The position numbers were made by a program, and so were the translations under genes. Positions 1 through 6,536 of a stretch of DNA of 64,000 nt are shown piece by piece. How positions within the stretch are numbered: the first letter of the stretch is position 1; each line of letters opens with the position of its first letter. The stretch spans positions 1 to 64,000 of the forward strand of contig NZ_QPJW01000018.1 of the NCBI RefSeq assembly GCF_003337355.1. The letters are read 5' to 3'. Below the pieces are notes generated by a model. That model worked only from the letters and a program-made list of their open reading frames with translations. It ran no database searches and was not told where the DNA came from. The DNA is from Fontibacillus phaseoli. GTDB taxonomy: Bacteria; Bacillota; Bacilli; Paenibacillales; Paenibacillaceae.

Positions 1-300
1 CTACGCATCGTCGCCTTGGTGAGCCGTTACCCCACCAACTAGCTAATGCGCCGCAGGCCCATCCGTAAGTGACAGATTGCTCCGTCTTTCATTATTTCTC
101 CATGCGAAGAAATAAATTATCCGGTATTAGCTACCGTTTCCGGTAGTTATCCCAGTCTTACAGGCAGGTTGCCTACGTGTTACTCACCCGTCCGCCGCTA
201 ACTATCCGGAGAGCAAGCTCTCCATCAAGTCCGCTCGACTTGCATGTATTAGGCACGCCGCCAGCGTTCGTCCTGAGCCAGGATCAAACTCTCCAATAAA
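1..300 (-). rRNA. rrs: 16S ribosomal RNA, 5' part (runs off the window)
   Basis: The reverse complement starts with the conserved 16S 5' end (GAGTTTGATCCTGGCTC, forward 279-295) followed by the usual GACGAACGCTGGCGGC block. It carries a V1 helix made of GGAGAGC and GCTCTCC and ends in the V2 region. Only about 300 of about 1,550 nt are present; the rest lies before position 1. The V1 helix is of the kind seen in Paenibacillus. The mature 5' end is placed at about 300 by analogy with Bacillus 16S. Confidence 0.97.
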
Positions 301-345
301 GATGGAAGGATCTACTCTCCCGAAGGGGAGTGGCTTTCCATCAAA
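301..345 (-). other. pre-16S leader stem next to the mature 5' end
   Basis: Immediately upstream of 16S, GATGGAA (301-308 area) pairs with TTCCATC near 345. It encloses an inner hairpin ACTCTCC-cgaa-GGGGAGT. Such a structure fits rRNA precursor processing. A short open frame over this stretch has no coding features and is ignored. The processing role is inferred. Confidence 0.45.
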
Positions 346-450
346 GTGTTTGACTTGCTCATTTAGAAAAACTGACGAGAAAATTAATTCTCATAGGATG
401 GAATTTCAAACGACACAAAGCCGATTCAAATTCATCCATTTTAATACTCA

Positions 451-475
451 CTCGTTGTTCAGTTTTCAAAGATCA
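451..475 (-). promoter_or_regulatory. rRNA leader boxA-type antitermination element
   Basis: On the minus strand the leader holds TGATCTTTGAAAACTGAAC followed by AACGAGTGAG. This closely matches the boxA-containing leader of Bacillales rrn operons, where NusB/NusE-dependent antitermination assembles. It lies about 150 nt before 16S and after the promoter, as expected. The remainder of 346-518 shows no coding potential. Confidence 0.7.
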
Positions 476-518
476 ACTTCGCTTTCGTTCGTCGCTGCGT
501 TCCAGCGGCGACTTTTAT

Positions 519-548
519 AATATACCATAGAGAGCAAGTTCTTTGCAA
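519..548 (-). promoter_or_regulatory. rrn operon promoter (sigma-A type)
   Basis: The minus strand shows TTGCAA (543-548), an 18-nt spacer and TATATT (519-524). Transcription would start near 512. Just downstream is an imperfect hairpin (GTCGCCGC / GCAGCGAC, 491-512). rrn operons often have tandem promoters, but a second one is not clear. The 545-694 stretch between this promoter and the 69-aa gene contains nothing else I can support. Confidence 0.65.
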
Positions 549-694
549 GAGTTTTTTGAAAGTTTTTATTTCCAATGTTACCCTACCAACCATGCTCTCG
601 GCTGTTTTCCGAAAAAACGGAACGTTTGATAATTTACCACATTCAAAACAGTAAAGTCAAATCCAATTATATCCTAATAATCCTTTTATGAAAA

Positions 695-904
695 CTACCC
701 TTTACGGGCATACTTGGAGAGTTCTTTGGAAGGCGCAAACCGGGCATACATCCGAAATACAGTTTTGTACCGATTGGCAATGGCGTGGCGAATTTCATGA
801 TCCAAACGCTGGTCGCTCAAATCAAGCAACATCTCGTCCAACTCTTTACGAAGTACATAATCCAATTCTTTGCATTCTTTTTCATTAAATAACATTCCCA
901 GCAT
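695..904 (-). CDS. conserved 69-aa protein of unknown function
   Basis: Small, charged, probably helical protein starting MLGMLFNEKECKEL and ending in a basic tail (KELSKYARKG). I do not recognise a named family. The start at 904 is chosen because AAAGGAGC sits 10 nt upstream; a longer upstream frame lacks a ribosome binding site. There is no signal peptide or membrane segment. It is the last gene before the rrn promoter, downstream of the SpoIIM-family gene with a gap of about 200 bp. That gap holds a sporulation-type promoter candidate, so expression in the forespore or mother cell is possible but unproven. Confidence 0.75.
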   Translation of the reverse strand: MLGMLFNEKECKELDYVLRKELDEMLLDLSDQRLDHEIRHAIANRYKTVFRMYARFAPSKELSKYARKG

Positions 905-1051
905 AATATGAACAGCTCCTTTTTCAGCGAAATGGCGATTTTTACTTGGACGTAGGTTAGGACTTTTCGGGGCGCTCCACAATTTACATATCCTGGGTAT
1001 TGATTAACCTTATACCTGCCCATATAAACTCGTTCTTTTGAACCGCTTTAA

Positions 1052-1082
1052 TGGTATGCTCACTTTCCGGGAAAATTATGAC
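1052..1082 (-). promoter_or_regulatory. candidate sigma-G/sigma-E promoter for the 69-aa gene
   Basis: On the minus strand GTCATA (1077-1082) is followed after 18 nt by CATACCA (1052-1058). The sigma-G pattern is roughly TGxATA-17/18-CATACTA, so the -10 matches 6 of 7 and the -35 is weaker. It lies about 150 nt before the 69-aa gene and just after the SpoIIM-family gene. The sporulation context makes it credible; the call is an inference from motif and spacing. Confidence 0.4.
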
Positions 1083-1105
1083 AACTGCCTCTTACGAGAT
1101 TTATT

Positions 1106-1726
1106 TTACCGAACCAGATAATACGTAATCGTGCTTTCTATAACGGCCGCCACCAGAAGGAATATTACGATCCAGAACGCTCCGCGTCCCGCCGAGGTCA
1201 GAAACTCCCCCCACTTCACAGTGCGATCGCCCCGGTCCCTTGCGCCCAATTCCCCAACCCCTTTCAGCACCAGATAGCCGAACTGAAGGCCGAATGCAGA
1301 GGCAATAAGGATAGCGGGAATTTCGATGATTCCATGCGGCAATAAACCCAGTACGATCAAATCAAACAAATTCTCCCCCTGCGACGCTGCAAGCGACACC
1401 ACCATTCCCAATACCATCCCATTCATCAGCAGAAAAATAGCCGGGAACAATCCAAGCAAGGCGCCTAAGAGAATGACGGCCACGCTTTTCACCGCATTAT
1501 TTATAAATATGAATTTAAAAAAGCTAAGTTCCGGCATCGGCGATTGCGACAATTGGCGGCTGTAACCTTGAAGGCTTTCAAGCTGTGGCGCGACCAGTCT
1601 AGCAATGCTTTCCGATCCCGCCGCACCTAGAATGATACCTATGGTAAACAACAACAACGATATCCAAATCATTTTTTTATACCTGGACAAATCCAGAAAA
1701 AATCGACGCAATGACAACATGTCCAT
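1106..1726 (-). CDS. SpoIIM-family (stage II sporulation protein M-like) membrane protein
   Basis: A 206-aa (or 204-aa) integral membrane protein with about five hydrophobic segments (residues ~18-38, 75-95, 97-115, 122-150 and 180-200). It has the family hallmarks FxNNxxxS and GLLPHGIIEIPA. SpoIIM works with SpoIID and SpoIIP in septal peptidoglycan hydrolysis and engulfment; this shorter relative belongs to the same DUF95 superfamily, and its exact role is not known from sequence. GGAGG precedes the first ATG by only 4 nt, so the second ATG (1720) is equally possible. It diverges from pdaB in a spore-gene block. Confidence 0.8.
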   Translation of the reverse strand: MDMLSLRRFFLDLSRYKKMIWISLLLFTIGIILGAAGSESIARLVAPQLESLQGYSRQLSQSPMPELSFFKFIFINNAVKSVAVILLGALLGLFPAIFLLMNGMVLGMVVSLAASQGENLFDLIVLGLLPHGIIEIPAILIASAFGLQFGYLVLKGVGELGARDRGDRTVKWGEFLTSAGRGAFWIVIFLLVAAVIESTITYYLVR

Positions 1727-1750
1727 AAATCCTCCTAATTCTAATCGGGG

Positions 1751-1780
1751 TCATAAAGCAAAAAGGTACGAGCATACATT
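1751..1780 (+). promoter_or_regulatory. sigma-E-type promoter of pdaB
   Basis: TCATAAA (1751-1757), a 15-nt spacer and CATACATT (1773-1780). This fits the mother-cell sigma-E pattern KMATATT-14/15-CATACAHT with a full -10 match. It lies 50 nt upstream of the pdaB start. B. subtilis pdaB is known to be expressed during sporulation, which supports the reading. Confidence 0.65.
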
Positions 1781-1829
1781 AGTACAGGCGGAGCAAATTT
1801 CAATCTCATAATGAGAGGGGCAACAATCC

Positions 1830-2639
1830 ATGAACAATTTCTTCTATGTCCTGAACGGGAAGAAAATCAAAAGGTTTTTCTTTGTTTTTGCCGCAGCGTT
1901 ATTTGCAGCAGGTGTGATCTATGTGGAACAAGGCCATATTACTGTCTTCTCCGAAGAGAGCAGCCCGACAGCTATTTATAGTGTATCCACACAGAAAAAG
2001 GTCATCGCATTGACCTTCGATATCAGTTGGGGAGATAAGCGAACGGAGCCGATTCTCAAAGTGCTGAAGGATAAAAACGTTCAGAAAGCAACCTTCTTCC
2101 TCTCTTCTCCCTGGAGCAAAAGCCATCCGGAACTTGTAAAAAGCATTCAGCAACAGGGTTACGAAATCGGCAGTCATGGTCATAAACACACGAATTACAG
2201 CGAGCTAAGTGAAGAAGATATTTCTAAGCAACTGACGGCGGCACATACTATTTTAACCGATCTGACCGGAAAATCACCGAATTTGCTGCGCCTGCCGAAC
2301 GGGGATTTTGACAAGCGCGTGCTGAAAATAGCTGACGGCCTCGGCTACAAAGTCATTCAATGGGATACCGATTCGCAGGACTGGATGAATAAAGGAACCG
2401 AAACGATCGTGAATCGCGTGATCGAAAAGGCGCACCCCGGAGACATTGTATTGTTGCACGCCAGCGATTCCGCGAAAAAAACCCATGAAGCTCTCCCCAT
2501 CATTATCGACGAACTCCGGAAAAAAGGTTATGAATTCGTCACCGTGTCCGATTTGCTGCAGGAGGCCGGAGTAAACGGCAATCAAGTCCGCGATCAGGCC
2601 TGGCTTCAGGGACAGATTAATACGGCAGCCGGCATGTAA
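1830..2639 (+). CDS. pdaB: polysaccharide deacetylase family sporulation protein PdaB
   Basis: 269 aa with a signal anchor (residues ~15-32) and a NodB-type deacetylase domain. Motif 1 reads TFDISW (Asp64), lacking the second Asp of the usual TFDD. The metal-binding HxxxH is SHGHKH (His116, His120), and later motifs include RLPNGDF and LLHAS. PdaB proteins lack the double-Asp motif in the same way and are needed to keep spores stable after release; the substrate is uncertain. GAGAGGGG precedes the ATG. It is the first plus-strand gene, driven by a sigma-E-type promoter, convergent with kbaA and sharing a bidirectional terminator. The order cwlD-salA-gerD-kbaA-pdaB-rrn is conserved with B. subtilis. 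Confidence 0.93.
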   Translation: MNNFFYVLNGKKIKRFFFVFAAALFAAGVIYVEQGHITVFSEESSPTAIYSVSTQKKVIALTFDISWGDKRTEPILKVLKDKNVQKATFFLSSPWSKSHPELVKSIQQQGYEIGSHGHKHTNYSELSEEDISKQLTAAHTILTDLTGKSPNLLRLPNGDFDKRVLKIADGLGYKVIQWDTDSQDWMNKGTETIVNRVIEKAHPGDIVLLHASDSAKKTHEALPIIIDELRKKGYEFVTVSDLLQEAGVNGNQVRDQAWLQGQINTAAGM

Positions 2640-2692
2640 ATCATACCTTACCCAATTTCATCAATATCGACCATAATTATAAAAGGAACAAA

Positions 2693-2728
2693 AAAGCCCG
2701 GTGATGATCTGATGATCACCGGGCTTTT
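2693..2728. terminator. bidirectional terminator between pdaB and kbaA
   Basis: A near-perfect stem AAAAGCCCGGTGAT / ATCACCGGGCTTTT with a very short loop. Flanking A and T runs let it act on both strands. It separates the convergent genes pdaB (+) and kbaA (-). Confidence 0.9.
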
Positions 2729-2730
2729 GG

Positions 2731-3324
2731 TCAGGCCGTTTTCGGTACAGGTTTCAATACGCGATGGAGAATCAGGATTTGGTACGCATTACATGCGATT
2801 AACGGCGCAGCGATCCAGGCGGTGGCCTGATCTACACCGATCTTCAGCACCCCTACGATTTCTACGATCGTTACAGCGATCATGAAGAACAGTGTAGGAA
2901 CCCAGGCAGACCGATTTGTCATTTTAACTTTGAAGTAAGCCACGACACATGCAGTTGCAAACACAATAATGCCGAACATCAGGTCGGACGATCCCTTGTC
3001 TTCTCGCCCCACAAATGTACGGAAGAACATAAGCTCCAATAAGGCCAGTGCGGTGAGTACAATCTGAATATACAGCCAGGTCATGCGGGAAAATACACCC
3101 GTACCCATATAATTTATCATCATATAGGCAAAGAACCCCATCTGGGAATAAACGCTAACCATGACACCGACCCCAAATAAAATACCGATATTCACCAGGA
3201 AATCCGCGGTACCGTTCAGTTCAACCGTATTCGTCCACTGCAGCAGTAACCCGACTATAAGCGAACCGACAGCTCCCACTACCAAGGTTGTCCAAAATAA
3301 AAACAGCCATTTTTTCAAATTCAA
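2731..3324 (-). CDS. kbaA: KinB-signalling pathway activation protein KbaA
   Basis: About 197 aa, six hydrophobic segments, matching KbaA along its length (FWTTLVVGAVGS near the N terminus, ending VLKPVPKTA). In B. subtilis KbaA is a membrane protein needed for the KinB branch of the phosphorelay that starts sporulation. The open frame extends to a GTG at 3339, but that codon has no ribosome binding site. GGGGGTGG lies 5 nt before a TTG at 3324, which gives a length like B. subtilis KbaA, so I choose TTG. It diverges from gerD. Confidence 0.9.
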   Translation of the reverse strand: MNLKKWLFLFWTTLVVGAVGSLIVGLLLQWTNTVELNGTADFLVNIGILFGVGVMVSVYSQMGFFAYMMINYMGTGVFSRMTWLYIQIVLTALALLELMFFRTFVGREDKGSSDLMFGIIVFATACVVAYFKVKMTNRSAWVPTLFFMIAVTIVEIVGVLKIGVDQATAWIAAPLIACNAYQILILHRVLKPVPKTA

Positions 3325-3388
3325 CCGTCCCACCCCCACTAACGAAATATTTTACCAACGATCCCGCTAAAAAACCATTGTTTTCGGT

Positions 3389-3419
3389 TGGATAAATCCT
3401 TTTTTGCGGCCGCATACTA
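3389..3419 (+). promoter_or_regulatory. sigma-G-type promoter of gerD
   Basis: TGGATA (3389-3394), an 18-nt spacer and CATACTA (3413-3419). The -10 is a full match to the forespore sigma-G consensus and the -35 matches 5 of 6. gerD of B. subtilis is sigma-G dependent, so motif and gene agree. Confidence 0.75.
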
Positions 3420-3454
3420 TGGACAGCGACAAGAAGCACAAGGAGGATGGAACC

Positions 3455-4285
3455 ATGAAACGGCATTTATATCGTTGGTTTGCATGCATTTTATGTTTAT
3501 TTACTCTTCCGCTGGCGGCCTGCGGTTCTGAACAAAGCTCCTCCTCTTCGCAGGGTGGGGGAGGATATAAAGACACGAAATCCATGGTTATCGATATTTT
3601 AAAGACCGATGACGGTAAAAAAGCCATATATGAAGCATTAAGCGGCGGCTCCGGCGGAGGAAGCAGCAGCGGCGGCGGGCAAGAAAGCTCGGGTTCCGGT
3701 TCTGGTTCAGAGTCCGGGTCCGAATCCGGATCGGGCTCAGAAGGCGAAGGCGCCTCCGGTGAATCCAGTAGCTCCGGCGCTTCGGGGGGCGGAGGGGGCT
3801 TCGGCATCAAAATGATTCTTCCGGGACAATCCTCCGATCAAATCCGCATGGCCGTCAAGGAAACCATCACAGCCCCGGAATACAAAAAAGAGCTGGAAAA
3901 AATCATGACCGATCCGCAGTTTGCCGGCGATTTTGCCAAAGCGGTCAATTCGCAAAGCAAACAAATGCATATGGAGCTAATCAAAGATCCCACGTATCAA
4001 AAATCGGTCAGTGAAATCATGAAGTCGCCTGAAGTCATGAAAATGTTTCTGGACCTCACCAAGACATCCGATTTCCGCAAACAATCGATGACGGTCATGC
4101 AGGAAGCCATGCAAAGCCCTCTCTTTAAAATGGAGGTCATGGAGCTGCTCAAAACCGTCGTTCAGGAACAGCTTCAGCCTAAAGTGGAGAAATCCCCTAA
4201 AGAAGGCGAAGAAGGCGGCCAAAAGGGCGGCGGCCAGGAAGGCGGCAGCGGTAGTGACAGTCAAGGGGGCAGCGGCGGCTCCTAA
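3455..4285 (+). CDS. gerD: spore germination lipoprotein GerD
   Basis: 276 aa. A lipoprotein signal peptide ends in the lipobox LAAC (Cys23), so it should be lipid-anchored in the spore inner membrane. GerD organises nutrient germinant receptors into clusters. The conserved helical core covers residues ~120-250 (KMILPGQSSDQIRMAVKET onward, with repeated DPxY and SPEVMK turns). Unusually, residues ~62-118 are almost entirely Gly/Ser/Glu and the last ~27 residues are Gly-rich, making it about 90 aa longer than B. subtilis GerD. Start 3455 has AAGGAGG 8 nt upstream. A sigma-G promoter precedes it and a bidirectional terminator follows. Confidence 0.92.
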   Translation: MKRHLYRWFACILCLFTLPLAACGSEQSSSSSQGGGGYKDTKSMVIDILKTDDGKKAIYEALSGGSGGGSSSGGGQESSGSGSGSESGSESGSGSEGEGASGESSSSGASGGGGGFGIKMILPGQSSDQIRMAVKETITAPEYKKELEKIMTDPQFAGDFAKAVNSQSKQMHMELIKDPTYQKSVSEIMKSPEVMKMFLDLTKTSDFRKQSMTVMQEAMQSPLFKMEVMELLKTVVQEQLQPKVEKSPKEGEEGGQKGGGQEGGSGSDSQGGSGGS

Positions 4286-4330
4286 GTTTTTATCAAAATG
4301 GGTATTTACGATTGCCGCATAAAGGTAAAT

Positions 4331-4358
4331 AAAGACTGGCCCCGAGGGTCAGTCTTTT
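4331..4358. terminator. bidirectional terminator between gerD and salA
   Basis: Stem AAGACTG...CAGTCTT with inner CCC/GGG pairing and a CGAG loop, flanked by A and T runs. The last ten bases of salA, including its stop codon, lie inside the right arm, so the salA mRNA 3' end forms part of its own terminator. Confidence 0.85.
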
Positions 4359-5458
4359 GTGCATTTAGCGATTACATGTAATGCGACATCCTTATACATT
4401 TGCCCTACAAGCGACGCTGCCTTATAAACGGACGGCGAGAAATCCGGCTCGGAGGGATGGTTATCCGGCGCACTGACCGGGATCTGGGCCAAAAGTTCGG
4501 TATGAAGCGTCTCGGCCAATTTCCCGCCCCCGCCGCGTCCAAAGATGTAGTCCTTTTGTCCGCAGGACGAACATTCGTAGTATGCCATATTCTCCACTAC
4601 GCCAAGCACTTCGTGCTCCGTCTGCAGCGCCATAGCGCCCGCCCGCGCAGCCACGAATGCCGCCGTGGCATGAGGGGTGGTTACGATAATTTCCCGGCTC
4701 TGAGGGATCATCTGATGCACGTCCAGCGCGATATCCCCCGTTCCGGGCGGCAGATCAAGCAGCATATAATCAAGCTCGCCCCAATTCACATCGTTAAAAA
4801 ATTGGCGCAGCATTTTTCCAAGCATCGGTCCCCGCCAAATTACGGGATTGTTATCCTGAATAAAGAAGCCCATAGACATGACCTTCACCCCGAAGCGTTC
4901 AACCGGAATGATGGCACCTTCTTCCACGGCGGGGGCCGTTTCGATTCCCATCATGTCGGGCACGCTAAAACCGTAAATATCCGCATCAATTAAGCCCACT
5001 CGCTTGCCAAGCCTGGCTAGGGCTACGGCGAGATTAACCGTTACGGTCGATTTACCCACCCCACCCTTGCCGCTCGCAACGGCTATAAAGTTTACGCCAG
5101 CTCCCGGATCAAGTACGGGAAGATGCTCCAAACCCGCTCCATGTCCTTTAAGCGACGGTTCTTCAGCATCTGAAGCAGAGGTGTTCATCGAGTAGCCTGC
5201 TTGTTCACGCTCATGCTCCGACGCTACGCGAAAACGGAGATGCACGTCCTGGATTCCCGCTTCCGCCAGCCGGAATCGAATCTCCTCGGCTACGGCTTGC
5301 TGCGCGTCCCCATCTTTCTCCAGGCAAACAACGGTAAGGGATACACGCTCTTCTTTAACCATCATGTCCCGGATCCACTGCATTTCGATCAGACTCCGCT
5401 TCAACGCCGGTTCCGCGACCGGCCGGAGCACGGCTTCAAGTTGCTCCTTCGTTATCAA
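4349..5458 (-). CDS. salA: Mrp/NBP35-family P-loop ATPase SalA
   Basis: 369 aa. An N-terminal MIP18-type domain (~1-90) is followed by a MinD-like ATPase with the deviant Walker A GKGGVGKST, a Walker B-like DLPPGTGD and the CxxC near AYYECSSCG. Mrp proteins are implicated in iron-sulfur cluster transfer. In B. subtilis SalA represses scoC and so raises exoprotease expression. The frame reaches a GTG at 5467 that overlaps the Shine-Dalgarno; GAGGTG lies 6 nt before a TTG at 5458, giving MITKEQLEAVL, so TTG is the likely start. It follows cwlD with 60 bp between and has a metal-regulator-like box upstream. Confidence 0.88.
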   Translation of the reverse strand: MITKEQLEAVLRPVAEPALKRSLIEMQWIRDMMVKEERVSLTVVCLEKDGDAQQAVAEEIRFRLAEAGIQDVHLRFRVASEHEREQAGYSMNTSASDAEEPSLKGHGAGLEHLPVLDPGAGVNFIAVASGKGGVGKSTVTVNLAVALARLGKRVGLIDADIYGFSVPDMMGIETAPAVEEGAIIPVERFGVKVMSMGFFIQDNNPVIWRGPMLGKMLRQFFNDVNWGELDYMLLDLPPGTGDIALDVHQMIPQSREIIVTTPHATAAFVAARAGAMALQTEHEVLGVVENMAYYECSSCGQKDYIFGRGGGGKLAETLHTELLAQIPVSAPDNHPSEPDFSPSVYKAASLVGQMYKDVALHVIAKCTKD

Positions 5459-5501
5459 TGACAGCACCTCGACTTTACTGGTATCATAATGACTTCCATT
5501 A

Positions 5502-5516
5502 TGATAATTATTATAT
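5502..5516 (-). promoter_or_regulatory. Fur/PerR-like box upstream of salA
   Basis: The minus strand reads ATATAAT-A-ATTATCA, a 7-1-7 inverted repeat. It matches the PerR box (TTATAATnATTATAA) at 12 of 14 fixed positions and the Fur box (TGATAATnATTATCA) at 12 of 14. A second perfect palindrome, ATCATAATG-acttc-CATTATGAT, lies beside it at 5483-5505. Both are between the cwlD stop and the salA start. AT-rich DNA can give such matches by chance, so this is a candidate only. Confidence 0.4.
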
Positions 5517-5518
5517 CA

Positions 5519-6289
5519 TTACTTGTCGATATCTGCTGTTTTTCCCGTCCCTTCTCCCGAGCTGTACCGGAGAATGCCTTGATAGATGGACGCAGCCACT
5601 TTTCGCTGATATCGATCATCTCCAAGCAGCTCCGATTCTTCAGGATGAGATAAAAATCCGACCTCCACCAAAGCAGCCGGAATCTTTAAAGCCTCCAGGA
5701 CATATACCGGTTTGTCGGACTGCTTTGCTACCCGATCAGTATTTTCCAGATTCCGTCTCAGCTCCTGCTGGATCAGATCCGCCAGGTTGGCGCTATTGCC
5801 ATTATTGAGATAGTAAAATGTTTGCGCACCACGCCAGCGGGGCGATGGCACGCTGTTCATGTGGATGCTCAAGAACAATTCGGCCCCTTGCTCTTCTATA
5901 AAACGAACGCGCTGCTTCAGGTCCTCCGTTTTTCTTTTCTTATATCCCTTCGTCTCCGCATCCGCCAAATCCCGGTCATCCTCACGGGTCATTACGACGA
6001 TTGCACCGGCTTGCTGCAAATAATCACGCAGGTACAGCGCAACCGCCAGATTGATATCTTTTTCAATGACCCCCTGTTTACTAACGGCTCCCCCATCAGG
6101 GCCCCCATGTCCGGCATCAAGCACGATAGTCTGTCCAGCCAGCGGAAGACTCCAATACGTCCATACTTTCGCCGATGGGATCTCGTAAGCCGCCAACCCC
6201 GTAAGCATGCCGACCAACGCGATGCCGATCACTGCTTTTTTGATATGGCTCAGCGAGATCCAAACGCTCACCTTATCTCTGGAACCCAT
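5519..6289 (-). CDS. cwlD: germination-specific N-acetylmuramoyl-L-alanine amidase CwlD
   Basis: 256 aa. An N-terminal membrane anchor (~15-35) is followed by an Amidase_3 domain with zinc ligands in DAGHGGPDGG (His), GVIEKD (Glu) and SIHMNS (His), and the catalytic Glu in VEVGFLSH. CwlD removes stem peptides from spore peptidoglycan so that PdaA can form muramic-delta-lactam, the mark recognised by cortex-lytic enzymes. Start 6289 is supported by GGAGGTGG with 7-nt spacing; longer upstream starts lack a ribosome binding site. A sigma-E-like promoter lies upstream. It is followed by salA, as in B. subtilis. Confidence 0.95.
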   Translation of the reverse strand: MGSRDKVSVWISLSHIKKAVIGIALVGMLTGLAAYEIPSAKVWTYWSLPLAGQTIVLDAGHGGPDGGAVSKQGVIEKDINLAVALYLRDYLQQAGAIVVMTREDDRDLADAETKGYKKRKTEDLKQRVRFIEEQGAELFLSIHMNSVPSPRWRGAQTFYYLNNGNSANLADLIQQELRRNLENTDRVAKQSDKPVYVLEALKIPAALVEVGFLSHPEESELLGDDRYQRKVAASIYQGILRYSSGEGTGKTADIDK

Positions 6290-6323
6290 AAAAAAGCCAC
6301 CTCCGTCCCTAATGACATTAATC

Positions 6324-6352
6324 ATCATATGGGACGAGGTGGACAAATATGA
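6324..6352 (-). promoter_or_regulatory. sigma-E/G-type promoter of cwlD
   Basis: The minus strand shows TCATATT (6346-6352), a perfect KMATATT -35, then 14 nt and CATATGAT (6324-6331), which agrees with CATACAHT at 6 of 8 positions. It lies 35 nt before the cwlD start. cwlD in B. subtilis is transcribed by sigma-E and sigma-G. Confidence 0.6.
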
Positions 6353-6379
6353 CCGTCATCTTTTGATCACGAAGTAACA

Positions 6380-6500
6380 CAAGAAGTAACTCGACTTCAA
6401 ATCTTGAATTCAGTTGCTCCTTCCGGTGCTCACGTAGGTTCTGCCTACGCTCCGCTCCTCACTCTCATCTTCATCCAACCTTCTCGGTGCTGAAAAGCTG
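6380..6500. repeat. intergenic palindrome-bearing element between sat and cwlD
   Basis: Non-coding stretch with the inverted repeat CGTAGG-ttctg-CCTACG (6433-6449) inside a run of GGAGC/GCTCC-type words. Its look suggests a dispersed intergenic repeat rather than a classical terminator, because no T run follows on the minus strand. No second full copy is seen in this window, so the repeat status is inferred. Confidence 0.3.
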
Positions 6501-6536
6501 ACTTTGATGACGTATGAATCACGAATAGATCACGGA

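Noticed and set aside
302..520. A 72-codon frame in the rRNA leader
   Set aside because: It covers the boxA and leader stem; no ribosome binding site, and the sequence is explained by rRNA control elements.
3325..3339. GTG start for kbaA
   Set aside because: No ribosome binding site upstream; the G-rich tract lies after it and serves the TTG at 3324.
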